DNA from: Polyangium sp. 15x6
GTDB lineage: Bacteria; Myxococcota_A; Polyangia; Polyangiales; Polyangiaceae
Length of the DNA stretch: 64,000 nt
Reading direction: 5' to 3'
Assembly: GCF_029960785.1 (NCBI RefSeq)
Contig: NZ_JASBQE010000003.1
Coordinates: 124,001-188,000 of the forward strand
Position 1 is the first letter of the stretch; each line of letters opens with the position of its first letter. Below are positions 51,023-60,336 of this stretch, piece by piece. The translations under genes and the position numbers were made by a program. Below the pieces are notes generated by a model that worked only from the letters and a program-made list of their open reading frames with translations, made no database searches and was not told the origin of the DNA.

Positions 51023-52585
51023 TTACGGGGCGCCCTCCCCGTGCATCACGAGGGACGAGTGCGGTTTGGCGTGCTCGAGCCGCGTGGACATGGCGCGGAT
51101 CGAGCCGTCCACGACCTCGAGCAAGGGGTGAGAGAAGAGCCCGAGGCCCACGATGATCGCGCCGACCGCGCCGGCGATGACGAGCTCGCGCGGGCCGAGG
51201 TCACGCACGCTCTTGCCGCGCGTCGATTTCGCTTCGGCCACGGGAGAGCGAGGCGGGGACGCGGCGGGGGCGAGGAAGGCGCGCTGGAAATAACGCAAGA
51301 GGTAGGCGGCCCCGAGCAAGCTGCCGAGGCCGACCGCGATGGCCATGATGCCGTGCCGCGCGCCGAGCGCGCCCACGACGACGAGGTGCTCGGCCTCGAA
51401 GCCGCTCGTCCCAGGCATTCCGATCGTCGAGAGGCCGACGAGCAGGAACGTGAACGAGAGCAGCGGCGCGCGATGCGAGAGCCGCGCGGCGCGATCGATC
51501 TCGGTCGAGCCGAGGCGGCGGTGCAAGAAGCCCGCGACGAAATAAAGCCCGGCCGCGCTGAGGCCGACGTTCAGCGTGACGAGCAGCGCGCCCGACAAAC
51601 CTTCCACGTTGAGCGCAGAGAGCCCGACGAGCACGGCGCCCGTGTGCGCGAGGCAAGCGAACGCGACGAGGCGACGCAGGTTTGTCTGGACGAGCGCGAG
51701 GAGGGCGCCGTAGAGCATCCCGACGACGCCGAGGATCGCCAGAATGGAACCGTGGCGATGCGCGGCGACCGGGAGGAGCGGGACCACGAAGCGCAGGAGG
51801 CCGTACACGCCGAGCTTGGCGCCGACGAGGAAGACGCTCACGCCCACGACTGGGCCTTCGGCCATGACGGGCGGGAGCCAGCCGTGGAAGGGAAAGAGCG
51901 GGATCCGGACGGCGAAGCCGAGGACGAAGAGCCAGAACGCGAGGGATTGCGCCCGCGCCGGCGCGGGCATGTCGAAGAGCGCGTCGAGGGAGAATCGACC
52001 GCCGGTGACGCGGCCGAGGACGATCGCGCCGGCGAGGACGAGCAGGACGCCCATCGCATTGAGCGCCGCATAACGACGCGCCGCCGCGTGCCTCCCCGGC
52101 CCCGTGCCCCAGCTCCGCACGAGCAGCGTGCCAGGTACGAGCTCGAGCGCGGCGAACACCCAGAAGAGCAGGAGATCGAGCGCGACGAACGCGCCCATGA
52201 GCGTCGACTGGAGGCAGAAGATCGCGGCGAGGTAATGGCCGGGCCGCTCTTTGGATGCGACCTGCGCGTGAAGGATGACGAGCAGCGCGAGCAGCGCCGT
52301 CAGCGGCAGAAAGAGGACGCTGATGCCGTCGACGCCGACGTGATAGGCGAAATGGCCGAAGAGCGGGACGCGCTCGACGAGCTGGAGCGCGGAGGTGTGC
52401 CGCTCGAACCGGGCGACGACCATGATGGCGAGGACGAGCTCGAGCGCGGCGCCGCCGAGGCCGATGGCATACACGTGGCGCGCGTTTTTCAGGGAACGGA
52501 CGAATGCCGCGGTGAGGAGCGGCACGAGGACGAGCGCGCTCAGGACCGGGAAGGGCAAGGCCGAGGAATAGGGAATCTCGTTCAT
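51023..52585 (-). CDS. NuoM-like membrane subunit with altered key residues (second)
   Basis: A 520-residue protein of the same fold. It keeps Lys in G-A-K-L-G-V-Y-G and Glu in G-F-E-A-E-H-L, but the helix-5 Glu is replaced (V-F-A-A-L-E-L-V-P, with Glu moved two positions) and the helix-7 Lys is Arg (F-A-V-R-I-P-L-F-P-F-H-G-W-L-P). Ion transfer through this subunit may be changed. The ATG at 52585 lies 2 bases after the NuoL-like gene stop, so translation is coupled. Confidence 0.9.
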   Translation of the reverse strand: MNEIPYSSALPFPVLSALVLVPLLTAAFVRSLKNARHVYAIGLGGAALELVLAIMVVARFERHTSALQLVERVPLFGHFAYHVGVDGISVLFLPLTALLALLVILHAQVASKERPGHYLAAIFCLQSTLMGAFVALDLLLFWVFAALELVPGTLLVRSWGTGPGRHAAARRYAALNAMGVLLVLAGAIVLGRVTGGRFSLDALFDMPAPARAQSLAFWLFVLGFAVRIPLFPFHGWLPPVMAEGPVVGVSVFLVGAKLGVYGLLRFVVPLLPVAAHRHGSILAILGVVGMLYGALLALVQTNLRRLVAFACLAHTGAVLVGLSALNVEGLSGALLVTLNVGLSAAGLYFVAGFLHRRLGSTEIDRAARLSHRAPLLSFTFLLVGLSTIGMPGTSGFEAEHLVVVGALGARHGIMAIAVGLGSLLGAAYLLRYFQRAFLAPAASPPRSPVAEAKSTRGKSVRDLGPRELVIAGAVGAIIVGLGLFSHPLLEVVDGSIRAMSTRLEHAKPHSSLVMHGEGAP

Positions 52586-52587
52586 GG

Positions 52588-54753
52588 TCAAACGGCCCAG
52601 CGGACGACGACGAACAGGGACAGGACGACGAGCGCCCCGACGACGACGGGCCTCTCGAGCAGCGCCTCGACGTGATCGAGGGTGCGTCCGATGAGGTCGC
52701 CGGTGATCGGAATGCCGCGGCCGATCGCGCGGCGCACGATGTGCTTCTCGACGAGGTGCGCGAGCGCCGCCGCGTATTGAAGGATCCGGCCCGCGATGCC
52801 GCGGCCCCGCGCGAAATCGTCCTCGGCGCTGGGCGCCGGGGGTGGCTCTTCGCCGTGCGTGAGCGCAGCGCCGCCCGTGGTCTGGCGTTCGAGGGCCGCG
52901 CGTACGGCCGCGAAAGGATCGGCGTCGTCGATCTCGCCGGCGAGGACCTTTTCCTGGAACGTCGCGAGCGGCGCGGGCGCGTCCTCGGGCGAGAGCGGGC
53001 GGCCGAAGGCGCGATCGAGGAGCGAGGCGTCGAGGCGGTCGAGCGCGCGGCCGAGGCGGAGAATGGGCGCGACGAGGAAGCGCTCGTAAAGAGGTTCGAG
53101 CCAGAATCGCGCGAGCGCCGTGACGTAGAGGCCACGCAGGCGCGTCGGCAAAATGCCCGGCCGCTCGGGCGCGGCGCGGTGGAAATAAAGGGCCGTCGCC
53201 CAGCCCGCGACGAGCAGGCATCCGAGCAGGAGCATGAGGCCGAAGGCCCAGAACGGATGCGCGGCGCGGCCGAGGCCGCCACGCTTCAGCAAGGGGTCGA
53301 GGACGAGGTGAAAGAGGCCGTGCGGCCGTCCTCCGGGCGCGAGGCCGAGCGAGAGGCTGACGGCGCCGACGACCGCGGGGGCGATCCACGCCGGGCCGAA
53401 TTCGACGAACGAGGAGACGGTCTTCCACTCGGCGCCCTTGCCGGCATTCGCGAGGCCACGCTGCGCGAACCGGAGGAGATAATGGCCGCCGCAAAAGAGG
53501 GCCATTCCAGTGCCCGCCGCGGAGAGGAAGGCGCCGGGAGAGAGCGGCGCGTCCGGGCCGGCCCAGATCTCCGTGAGGAAGGGCAATGCGAGGACGCCGA
53601 GCAGGCCCGCGAGCAAGAGCCAGAAGGCCGGCTCGATCTCGCCCGCGACGGGGCGCTCTTCGCGAGACGGCTCGTCGCGCGTGACGAGGAGCAGGGTGCT
53701 CGGCGCCGTGAGGAACTGCGCGCCGCGGAGGAGCGCGTGCGCGAAGAGGTGAAACAGCGCAATGCCGCGGGCCCCGAGCCCGACCGCGAGGAACATGAGC
53801 CCGAGCTGGCTCACCGTGGAGAAGATGAGCCCGCTTTTCGCGTCCGTCTGCACGAGGCTCACGAGGCCGCCGTACAGCGCGGTCGCGGCGCCCATCGCAG
53901 CCATCGCGCGCAGCACGTCGGGCGCGTGCACGAGCACGGGGTTCATGCGCAGCACGAGGAAGAGGCCCGCCGTGACCATGACGGCGCCGTAGAAGAGCGC
54001 GCTCGAAGGCGTCGGTCCCTCCATGGCGCGCGAAATCCACGGCGAAAACGGGAGCTGCGCGGATTTCGCAGCCGCCGCGACGAGCAGGCAGAACCCGAGG
54101 GCCGAGAGCGCCCCGTGGTTCGTGGTCTCCGCGGCGCGGAAGAGCGACGAATAGCTGACCGTGCCGAGCTCGTGCCAGGCGATGAAGATCGCGCAGAGGA
54201 AGGCCGCGTCGCCGATGCGGTTCGTCACGAACGCATACGTCGCGGCCCGGGCCGGCGTCTTGCGTTGGTAATGGTATCCGATGAGCAGGTACGAGGCGAG
54301 GCCCGCGCCCTCCCAGCCCACGAACGTCATCACGAGGTTGCCGCCGAGCACGAGCAGGAGCATGGCGGCGAGGAAGAAGCACATCACCGCGAAGAACCGG
54401 GGGAAGCCGGCCTCGCGGTGCATGTAATTCGTCGAGAACCCGAGGACGAGCGCGCCGAACCCGGTGACGAGCAACGCGAGCGACGCCGAGAGCGGATCGA
54501 GCAGGAGCTCGAGCGGGGCGCGATACGAGCCGCTCTCGATCCAGGGCGCGACGAAGATCGTCGCGGGCGCGGCGCCGAGCGTGGAGCGCACAAGGAGCGC
54601 TCCGGCGCCGAGGAAGGAGAGCAGGGCCGCGCCGACGGCGAGCCGGCTCGTCGTGCGCTCCCGAAGCGGGCGCCCGCCGAGGGCGAAGAGGCCGATGAGG
54701 ACCGCCGCGACGAGCGGGAACAGCGGAATCAGAATGGCAAGACGCTCAAGCAT
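52588..54753 (-). CDS. NuoL-like subunit, candidate DabB
   Basis: A 721-residue protein with about 16 helices. The N-terminal Oxidored_q1_N segment (L-L-L-D-P-L-S-A-S-L-A-L-L) precedes the antiporter core with Glu in F-V-G-W-E-G-A-G-L-A-S-Y-L-L-I-G and Lys in A-A-A-K-S-A-Q-L-P-F-S-P-W. The His of the H-A-A-T-M-V motif is Tyr here (A-L-F-Y-G-A-V-M-V-T-A-G). A long C-terminal arm (from about residue 540) includes W-L-E-P-L-Y-E and an acidic loop. It overlaps dabA by 8 bases. In known DAB pumps the DabA partner DabB is of this family, so this is the best DabB candidate. Confidence 0.88.
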   Translation of the reverse strand: MLERLAILIPLFPLVAAVLIGLFALGGRPLRERTTSRLAVGAALLSFLGAGALLVRSTLGAAPATIFVAPWIESGSYRAPLELLLDPLSASLALLVTGFGALVLGFSTNYMHREAGFPRFFAVMCFFLAAMLLLVLGGNLVMTFVGWEGAGLASYLLIGYHYQRKTPARAATYAFVTNRIGDAAFLCAIFIAWHELGTVSYSSLFRAAETTNHGALSALGFCLLVAAAAKSAQLPFSPWISRAMEGPTPSSALFYGAVMVTAGLFLVLRMNPVLVHAPDVLRAMAAMGAATALYGGLVSLVQTDAKSGLIFSTVSQLGLMFLAVGLGARGIALFHLFAHALLRGAQFLTAPSTLLLVTRDEPSREERPVAGEIEPAFWLLLAGLLGVLALPFLTEIWAGPDAPLSPGAFLSAAGTGMALFCGGHYLLRFAQRGLANAGKGAEWKTVSSFVEFGPAWIAPAVVGAVSLSLGLAPGGRPHGLFHLVLDPLLKRGGLGRAAHPFWAFGLMLLLGCLLVAGWATALYFHRAAPERPGILPTRLRGLYVTALARFWLEPLYERFLVAPILRLGRALDRLDASLLDRAFGRPLSPEDAPAPLATFQEKVLAGEIDDADPFAAVRAALERQTTGGAALTHGEEPPPAPSAEDDFARGRGIAGRILQYAAALAHLVEKHIVRRAIGRGIPITGDLIGRTLDHVEALLERPVVVGALVVLSLFVVVRWAV

Positions 54754-57700
54754 GGGCCACCCGGGAACGCGCGGGGCGTTCGTCCGGACGAATGAACGCC
54801 GGGGGGAGGAAATCGAGCGTGCCCGAATACCAGGCCGCGGAGCTCTTCACCGTCTTCACCGGGAGGCCCTGCGGCTCCCACGGGATGAAGCCCTTTCCAG
54901 GCTGGAACGACATGCATTCGCCCGTGTCCGGATCCATCGCGACGAGGTGGACCCACGCGTTGCCCACGAGCTCGCGGATGCTCGGCTGCTTTTCGTAGAT
55001 CTTGCCGAGGATCTCGGTCTTCGCCACGACGAGCATCAGGAGCCGCATGGGCTCGTGGATCTCGATCATCTGCTTGGGCAAACCGGTCCTGAGATCCCCC
55101 GAGGCGCCCTCCATCACGCCGATGAGCCCCGCGACGTTGTGGGGGACCTTCGTCCCGCAGCCATACGTCGTGTTGTCGACCGTGGAGAAGTAGTATTCGA
55201 GGCTGATGCCCGCGCCGACGGGGCCGGCGGCGAGCAAGATGCCTTCGAGGATGGTGCCCTCGGGGTCGATGGACGGATCGTACGAGATCAAAAAACATCG
55301 GCGGTCGAGGAAGACGCCCTGCGAGATCGTTCGAGGTCCAACGATGGCGAACGCGTTCGTCGCGTGGCCGAGCTCGGGGCGCGCCTGCGAGAGGTCCGCG
55401 GCGCGGCCGACCACGTGCCGGAGCGCGCGCGCCGGCGTGGGGTTTTTCGGGGCCGACTCGAACTTGCGGCACCGCTCGTGCGCAGAGCGTTCCCGGGCCT
55501 TCTGGAGCACGCTGCGGAGTTCGTCCACGGCGGGGCGGAAGGCGTGCGGGACGTCGACGAGGTCGAAATAGAGGATCTCGTCGGTCGCGGTGTTGTGCTC
55601 GGTTCCGAGGAACCAGGTGTCGTCCGGGATGTCGATGCCTCGCTCCCGCAGGATCGCGCGGACCTCGGGGTTGTTCGCCATGCGCGCGAAGACGCGGGCA
55701 TTCGGGCCGCCGTGCTTGCCGCTGCAGGCACCGCAGTCGTACGCGGAGAGGTGGGGGTTGTTGCGGCTCTCGGAGCCGTGGCCGGAGAGCATGACGAGCG
55801 GCGCGAAATCGCGGACGAGGCCGATGATCCGGAGGAGCGACGTCACGCGATCCGCCTGCTCGGTGAGAGTGAAGTGGGTTTTTCCGAGAGCGCCTTGTTT
55901 TGGTTCCGAACCTTTTTCGCGTTCCCGATCGAGCGGCACCTCGGTCTCGACGGCGGGGAGCGCGGCGTCCTTCGCGCGGCGCGACATGCGATCGAACGCG
56001 CGCGGGAAGAGCAGCCGGCCGAGGACGGGGAAGAGCGAGAAGAACCCGAGGATGTCGATGACGAAATAGGAGGAGACCGGGTTCCGGGTGACCTCGCGGA
56101 TGACGTCGCGGAGCGCCGCGAGCGCGCGCATGCGGAGCGAGCGCGAGGCCCACGCGGGCATCGCCTCGGGGCGCGGGACCTCGCAGAGCTCGGCCGCGGG
56201 CGTCGCGACGATCGGGCAAAGCGGCACGGCCTCGCGCGCGCCGAGCCCCTCGTACGCGATCGCCACGCCGAAGAAGCCCGCCGCGCCGAAGGTCTCGTAC
56301 GAGGGTCGGAGCTCCTCGACGTGCCGGCGGATGGATTCCTCGCGATCGTCGAAGCAGAAGACGATCTGCGCCTCGCGCCGGCCTACGTACGGCTTCTGCG
56401 CGCGGACGTTCGTGGTGAGCGCCTCGAGGACGGCGTCGCGGTAATGGATCTCGTAGGCGTTGTGCCAGATCGGCGTGATGGTGTCGGGGTCGCACGCGTC
56501 GAGCGCGGTGAGCAGGCGCGTGACCCCGTCGAACGAGGTCGCGCGGAGCTCGCCCGGCGAGACGCCGAGGTGCTGCGCGAGCAAGAAGAGGCGGAAGCCG
56601 TGATGGCGCGCGGAATGCCCGGCATTCACGTGCTCGGCGCTCTGCTTCAGGTCGAAGACCATGTCGGCCAGGCGAAGGAGCGCCCCCGCGTCGCCGGCCG
56701 CGGCGGAGGCGGATCGCGCCTCGAACAGGGCGCGCGCGCGCTCGGCGAGGAAATCGGGCAACTCGCCGAGGAAGAGCGCATGCCGGACGAGCAGCTCCGG
56801 CAGGTGGTTCGTGAAGGAATGGCGGAAAGCGTCGATGTCGCCGTCGTGCCCGAAGGCGCGGAGCGACGCGCGCCGCACGAAGAGCACCTCGTAGAAGAGG
56901 CGTACGGCGAGGAACTGGATGAGGTCGATCGGATGCGCGCGCTGCGCCGGGTAATCGGGGTGCGTCTCGCGCCAGTGCACCATGCCCGCGAGCCCGGGCA
57001 AACCCACGCAAATGCGGCGGAGATAAGGCCCCCAGTGCGGCTCGGGCACGCCGAGGCGCTCGAGGCTCTGGAGGATCGCGTCGACGGCGAGCGGCGGTAG
57101 CTCCCGCAGCGCGTCGCGCGCGCCCGGCAAATCTTCGAGTTCGAAGAATCGGTCGTGCTCGGCCATCTTGCGAAACGCGTCGTAAAAGCCGAGCGAGCGG
57201 CCCGCGACGTGCCAGGCTGCGAGGCCCTCGTCGAGGAACGCCATGGTCACGCGCATGATCTGCGGGTGAATTTTCTCGTGGATGTCCTCGCCCGTGAGCG
57301 CGAGGAGCAAATCGCGGTGGCACGTCTCGGGGCCGACCTTGCCGATGTGCTCTTCGAGCCGGCGCGCCGCGTGCGCCATCATCTGCTGACGAGGATCCCG
57401 CGCGGTGAGCTCGGCGATCAGGCTCTCGCTCGACGGCGGCCCGCCGAACGCGGATTCGAGCGCGCGGAGCGCTTCGAACCCGCGCCTTCGCAAATGATCC
57501 GGGCCGAGGTCGTGCACGACGGTGAGGCAGAGGCGCGCGATTTCGCTGGTCGCCGCGCCGGCATGGGGACCGAGCGCGCCGTCCCGCTCTTCGAGGTGCG
57601 CGCGCACGGTGTCGCGGATTCGTGATGCGAGCTCGGCGTCGAGCGGAATGGCCGGGCCGCCCCAGGCTTCGAGGTGCTCGATGCGCTCGAACAGCGCCTC

Positions 57701-58681
57701 GATCCGCGCGCCCACGGGCTCCTCGGGCGTGAGGTGCTCGGCGTGGATCGGGGAGAACGGGTCGGACAAACCAAAGCTCGCGAGGCTCGCGCGGAGCAAG
57801 GAGAGGACGGCGAGGCCCTCGGGATCACGCCGCACGCGCTCGGCGATCGCGGCGAGCGTGCCCTCGACGCCGAAATGCGCGAGGAGCACCCGGCGCACCT
57901 TGCGCACCTCGGCTTCGAGCCAGCGCTCGGGGCGGTTTTTCGCGGGGCTCGCGGCGAGTTTGTCGCGGACGAGGTCGAGGTATCCGGCCCGCGCTTCCTC
58001 CGGGATGCAGAGCGCGTCGAGGGCGCGCGTGACGGCATCGGGATCGGCGCCTTCGTCCGTGGAGCCTTCGAGGCAAGCCTCTTCGAGCACGGCCGCGGGG
58101 ACGGGCGTTGCGAGGAGATCGGCGAGGAGGTCGGCCACCGTGAAATCGCGGCCGACGCGGGCGAGCGCGGCCTCGAATTCGCGCTTCGCTGCGGCGAGCA
58201 GGCGCTCGCGGGCCTCCTTGGAGAGCTCGGGGCGGAGCGTGGAGAAGAAATCAGGCCCGAAGCGCGACTCGGCGCTCTCGCCGGGTTCGAGCGGGTCGAG
58301 GCCGTGGAGCCATGCGAGGCGCTCGACGTCGCGCGTGGTGATCGTCCGGTCACCGATGCGGATCACGGGCTCGGGCTCGACGTTACCCTTGCGCTCGCGG
58401 CGCGCGCGTTCGAGGTCCTCGTCGGTGATCCGGCCGATCGCGTAAAGCCGCCGGTACTCGTCGAGCGGCAGATACCCGCGCCCGCCGAGCACGCGGCGCG
58501 CCTCCAGGACGGCCTCTTCGAAGTGCAGGTGCTGGAAGCCGTGCAGCGTGTTGTGGTGGATGAACGTCTCGATCGGTCCCTGTCCGGGTAGGACGTGGGC
58601 GATGTGGTGGATCTCGTGTTCGAGGTGTTTTCTCGATTCGACCGAGATGCCGCGCATGACGGCGGAGGGGAGGGCGCGCAT
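54746..58681 (-). CDS. dabA: Probable inorganic carbon transporter subunit DabA (UPF0753/DUF2309)
   Basis: A 1311-residue protein. The carbonic-anhydrase-like zinc site is complete: Cys776 and Asp778 in I-V-F-C-F-D-D-R-E-E-S, His968 in M-L-S-G-H-G-S-E-S, and Cys983 in A-Y-D-C-G-A-C-S-G-K-H-G-G. Their spacing agrees with Cys351/Asp353/His524/Cys539 of Halothiobacillus DabA. The N-terminal 400-plus residues are longer than in that protein of about 830. Known role: with DabB it hydrates CO2 to bicarbonate vectorially using the ion gradient. The ATG at 58681 is taken; ATG 58657 is also possible. It lies 7 bases after the first NuoM-like gene and overlaps the NuoL-like gene. Confidence 0.93.
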   Translation of the reverse strand: MRALPSAVMRGISVESRKHLEHEIHHIAHVLPGQGPIETFIHHNTLHGFQHLHFEEAVLEARRVLGGRGYLPLDEYRRLYAIGRITDEDLERARRERKGNVEPEPVIRIGDRTITTRDVERLAWLHGLDPLEPGESAESRFGPDFFSTLRPELSKEARERLLAAAKREFEAALARVGRDFTVADLLADLLATPVPAAVLEEACLEGSTDEGADPDAVTRALDALCIPEEARAGYLDLVRDKLAASPAKNRPERWLEAEVRKVRRVLLAHFGVEGTLAAIAERVRRDPEGLAVLSLLRASLASFGLSDPFSPIHAEHLTPEEPVGARIEALFERIEHLEAWGGPAIPLDAELASRIRDTVRAHLEERDGALGPHAGAATSEIARLCLTVVHDLGPDHLRRRGFEALRALESAFGGPPSSESLIAELTARDPRQQMMAHAARRLEEHIGKVGPETCHRDLLLALTGEDIHEKIHPQIMRVTMAFLDEGLAAWHVAGRSLGFYDAFRKMAEHDRFFELEDLPGARDALRELPPLAVDAILQSLERLGVPEPHWGPYLRRICVGLPGLAGMVHWRETHPDYPAQRAHPIDLIQFLAVRLFYEVLFVRRASLRAFGHDGDIDAFRHSFTNHLPELLVRHALFLGELPDFLAERARALFEARSASAAAGDAGALLRLADMVFDLKQSAEHVNAGHSARHHGFRLFLLAQHLGVSPGELRATSFDGVTRLLTALDACDPDTITPIWHNAYEIHYRDAVLEALTTNVRAQKPYVGRREAQIVFCFDDREESIRRHVEELRPSYETFGAAGFFGVAIAYEGLGAREAVPLCPIVATPAAELCEVPRPEAMPAWASRSLRMRALAALRDVIREVTRNPVSSYFVIDILGFFSLFPVLGRLLFPRAFDRMSRRAKDAALPAVETEVPLDREREKGSEPKQGALGKTHFTLTEQADRVTSLLRIIGLVRDFAPLVMLSGHGSESRNNPHLSAYDCGACSGKHGGPNARVFARMANNPEVRAILRERGIDIPDDTWFLGTEHNTATDEILYFDLVDVPHAFRPAVDELRSVLQKARERSAHERCRKFESAPKNPTPARALRHVVGRAADLSQARPELGHATNAFAIVGPRTISQGVFLDRRCFLISYDPSIDPEGTILEGILLAAGPVGAGISLEYYFSTVDNTTYGCGTKVPHNVAGLIGVMEGASGDLRTGLPKQMIEIHEPMRLLMLVVAKTEILGKIYEKQPSIRELVGNAWVHLVAMDPDTGECMSFQPGKGFIPWEPQGLPVKTVKSSAAWYSGTLDFLPPAFIRPDERPARSRVAHA

Positions 58682-58688
58682 ACCAGAC

Positions 58689-60149
58689 TCATCCGTGGAA
58701 GAGCGTCGCCATGTGCGAGACCGTGGCGGCGAAGAGATCGAGCGCGGCGCGCGGGGCGACGCCGAGCGCGACGATGAGCACCCCGAGCGGCGCGGCGGCG
58801 AAGAGCTCCCGCGGCTCGAGGTCCCGGAGGTGTTTCCAGCGGGGATTCAGGGGGCCGAAGAAGATGCGGCCAATGGCGCGCATCGAATATCCGGCCGTGA
58901 TGAGGACGCCGACGGTCGCGATTCCAGCGAGATATTCGTACCGCTGGAACGTGCCGACGAGCGTGGACAGCTCGCTGACGAACCCGGCGAGCCCGGGCAA
59001 ACCCATCGATCCGAGGAGCGCGAGGGACAGCGCCACGAAGAACCGCGGCGTGACGCTCGCGAGGCCGCCGTAGTGGCGCAAATCGCGGGTCTTCGTGCGG
59101 CGCTCGAGCGCGCCGACGAGGAGGAAGAGCGCGGCGCTGGAGACGCCGTGCGTGCACATCTGCATCGTGGCGCCCGTGAGCCCGGCGCCGTTCAGCGAGG
59201 AGACGCCGATCAAGACGAAGCCCATGTGGCTCATCGAGCCATAGGCCACCATGGTCTTGAGATCGGGCTGGCGAAACGCGAGGAGCGCGCCGTAGACGAT
59301 ATTGACGAGGCCGAGCAGGAAGAGGAGCGGCACGAGGGACTCCGCGCCGGCGGGCAAGAGCGCCGTGAGGCGGAGCAGGCCATACGCGCCCATCTTGGCG
59401 AGCACGGCCGAAAAGACCATGCTGACGGGCGGCTCGGATTCGACGTACGCGAGCGGGAGCCATCCATGCAGCGGGAAGACGGGGATCTTCACCGCGAGGC
59501 CCGCGAAGAGGCCGAGGAAGAGGAGGACCTGCGTCGCCCGGCCGAGCCCGGCGCTCGCATTTTGCATCTCGACCATCCCGAAGCCGTGCTTCGGCACCGA
59601 GAGGTGCAGCGCGAGGATGGCGACGAGCATGAGGACCGAGCCGGCGAGCGTGTACAGGAAGAAGCTCATGCTCGCGGCCGACCGGTTTTTCCCGCCCCAC
59701 ACGCTGACCAGGAAAAACAGGGGGACGAGGGTGAGCTCCCAGAAGACGTAAAAGAGCGACCACGAGAGCGAGGTGAAGACGCCCAGGACCGCGAATTCGA
59801 GGAGCAAGAACCAGGCGAAATATCCCTTCACCCGGTGCGCGCCGTGGAGAGAGGCGACGAGCGCGATGAGCATCACGAGCGTCGTCAGGAGCACCATCGG
59901 AAAGGAAATTCCGTCGACGCCGAGCGCGGCGGAGCCGTCCGCGTCCGGTGACCACGGGAATGGCGCGACGAATTGCAGCGCGGAGGTGGTCCGGTCGAAC
60001 GTGGGGACGAGGCTCCACGAGGCGACGAATGCGATCGCCGCGTGGAAGAGCGCGACGCCCTTGATCAGCCGGACGTTACGTGACGGGAGCAGAATGACGA
60101 AGATCGCGCCGAGCAAGGGCGGAAAGATCGTCAGGAGGAGGCTCGGCAT
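58689..60149 (-). CDS. NuoM-like proton/ion-translocating membrane subunit (first)
   Basis: A 486-residue antiporter-like protein, the first gene of the operon. The four charged positions are intact: Glu in V-F-W-E-L-T-L-V-P, Lys in L-A-V-K-I-P-V-F-P-L-H-G-W-L-P, Lys in L-A-K-M-G-A-Y-G, and Glu in G-F-V-S-E-L-S. The sequence is closest in style to true NuoM. The ATG at 60149 has AGGAGG-poor context; the open frame upstream runs into the divergent promoter region and is antisense to SulP. dabA follows after 7 bases. Confidence 0.9.
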   Translation of the reverse strand: MPSLLLTIFPPLLGAIFVILLPSRNVRLIKGVALFHAAIAFVASWSLVPTFDRTTSALQFVAPFPWSPDADGSAALGVDGISFPMVLLTTLVMLIALVASLHGAHRVKGYFAWFLLLEFAVLGVFTSLSWSLFYVFWELTLVPLFFLVSVWGGKNRSAASMSFFLYTLAGSVLMLVAILALHLSVPKHGFGMVEMQNASAGLGRATQVLLFLGLFAGLAVKIPVFPLHGWLPLAYVESEPPVSMVFSAVLAKMGAYGLLRLTALLPAGAESLVPLLFLLGLVNIVYGALLAFRQPDLKTMVAYGSMSHMGFVLIGVSSLNGAGLTGATMQMCTHGVSSAALFLLVGALERRTKTRDLRHYGGLASVTPRFFVALSLALLGSMGLPGLAGFVSELSTLVGTFQRYEYLAGIATVGVLITAGYSMRAIGRIFFGPLNPRWKHLRDLEPRELFAAAPLGVLIVALGVAPRAALDLFAATVSHMATLFHG

Positions 60150-60336
60150 AAAACAATGCCTATCGCGGGGACGGAGCGTCCCTCGCGTGTGCTGCTTGCG
60201 TCGTGGGACGGGACGAGCACGAAGTTGGTTCCCGGGAACCTGCTCGTAGCCTCGATCCGTCTTGTGGATCGGATCGCACGACCGACGTCGTGGGGAACGG
60301 AATTTCGAATTTCGTGACCGATCCGCAAAGGGTTTT
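60150..60336. promoter_or_regulatory. Divergent promoter region with a 14-bp palindrome
   Basis: The 187 bases between the DAB-type operon and the SulP gene contain the perfect palindrome GGTTCCCGGGAACC at 60227-60240, an AT-richer stretch with a direct AATTTCG repeat (60301-60314), and no gene. It is the natural place for both promoters and for a shared regulator. No consensus -35/-10 pair is clear enough to mark. Confidence 0.5.

Noticed and set aside
49473-60149. Respiratory complex I (nuo) operon
   Set aside because: Only NuoL/NuoM-like subunits are present, dabA is inside the operon, and none of NuoA-K or the peripheral arm genes are found.
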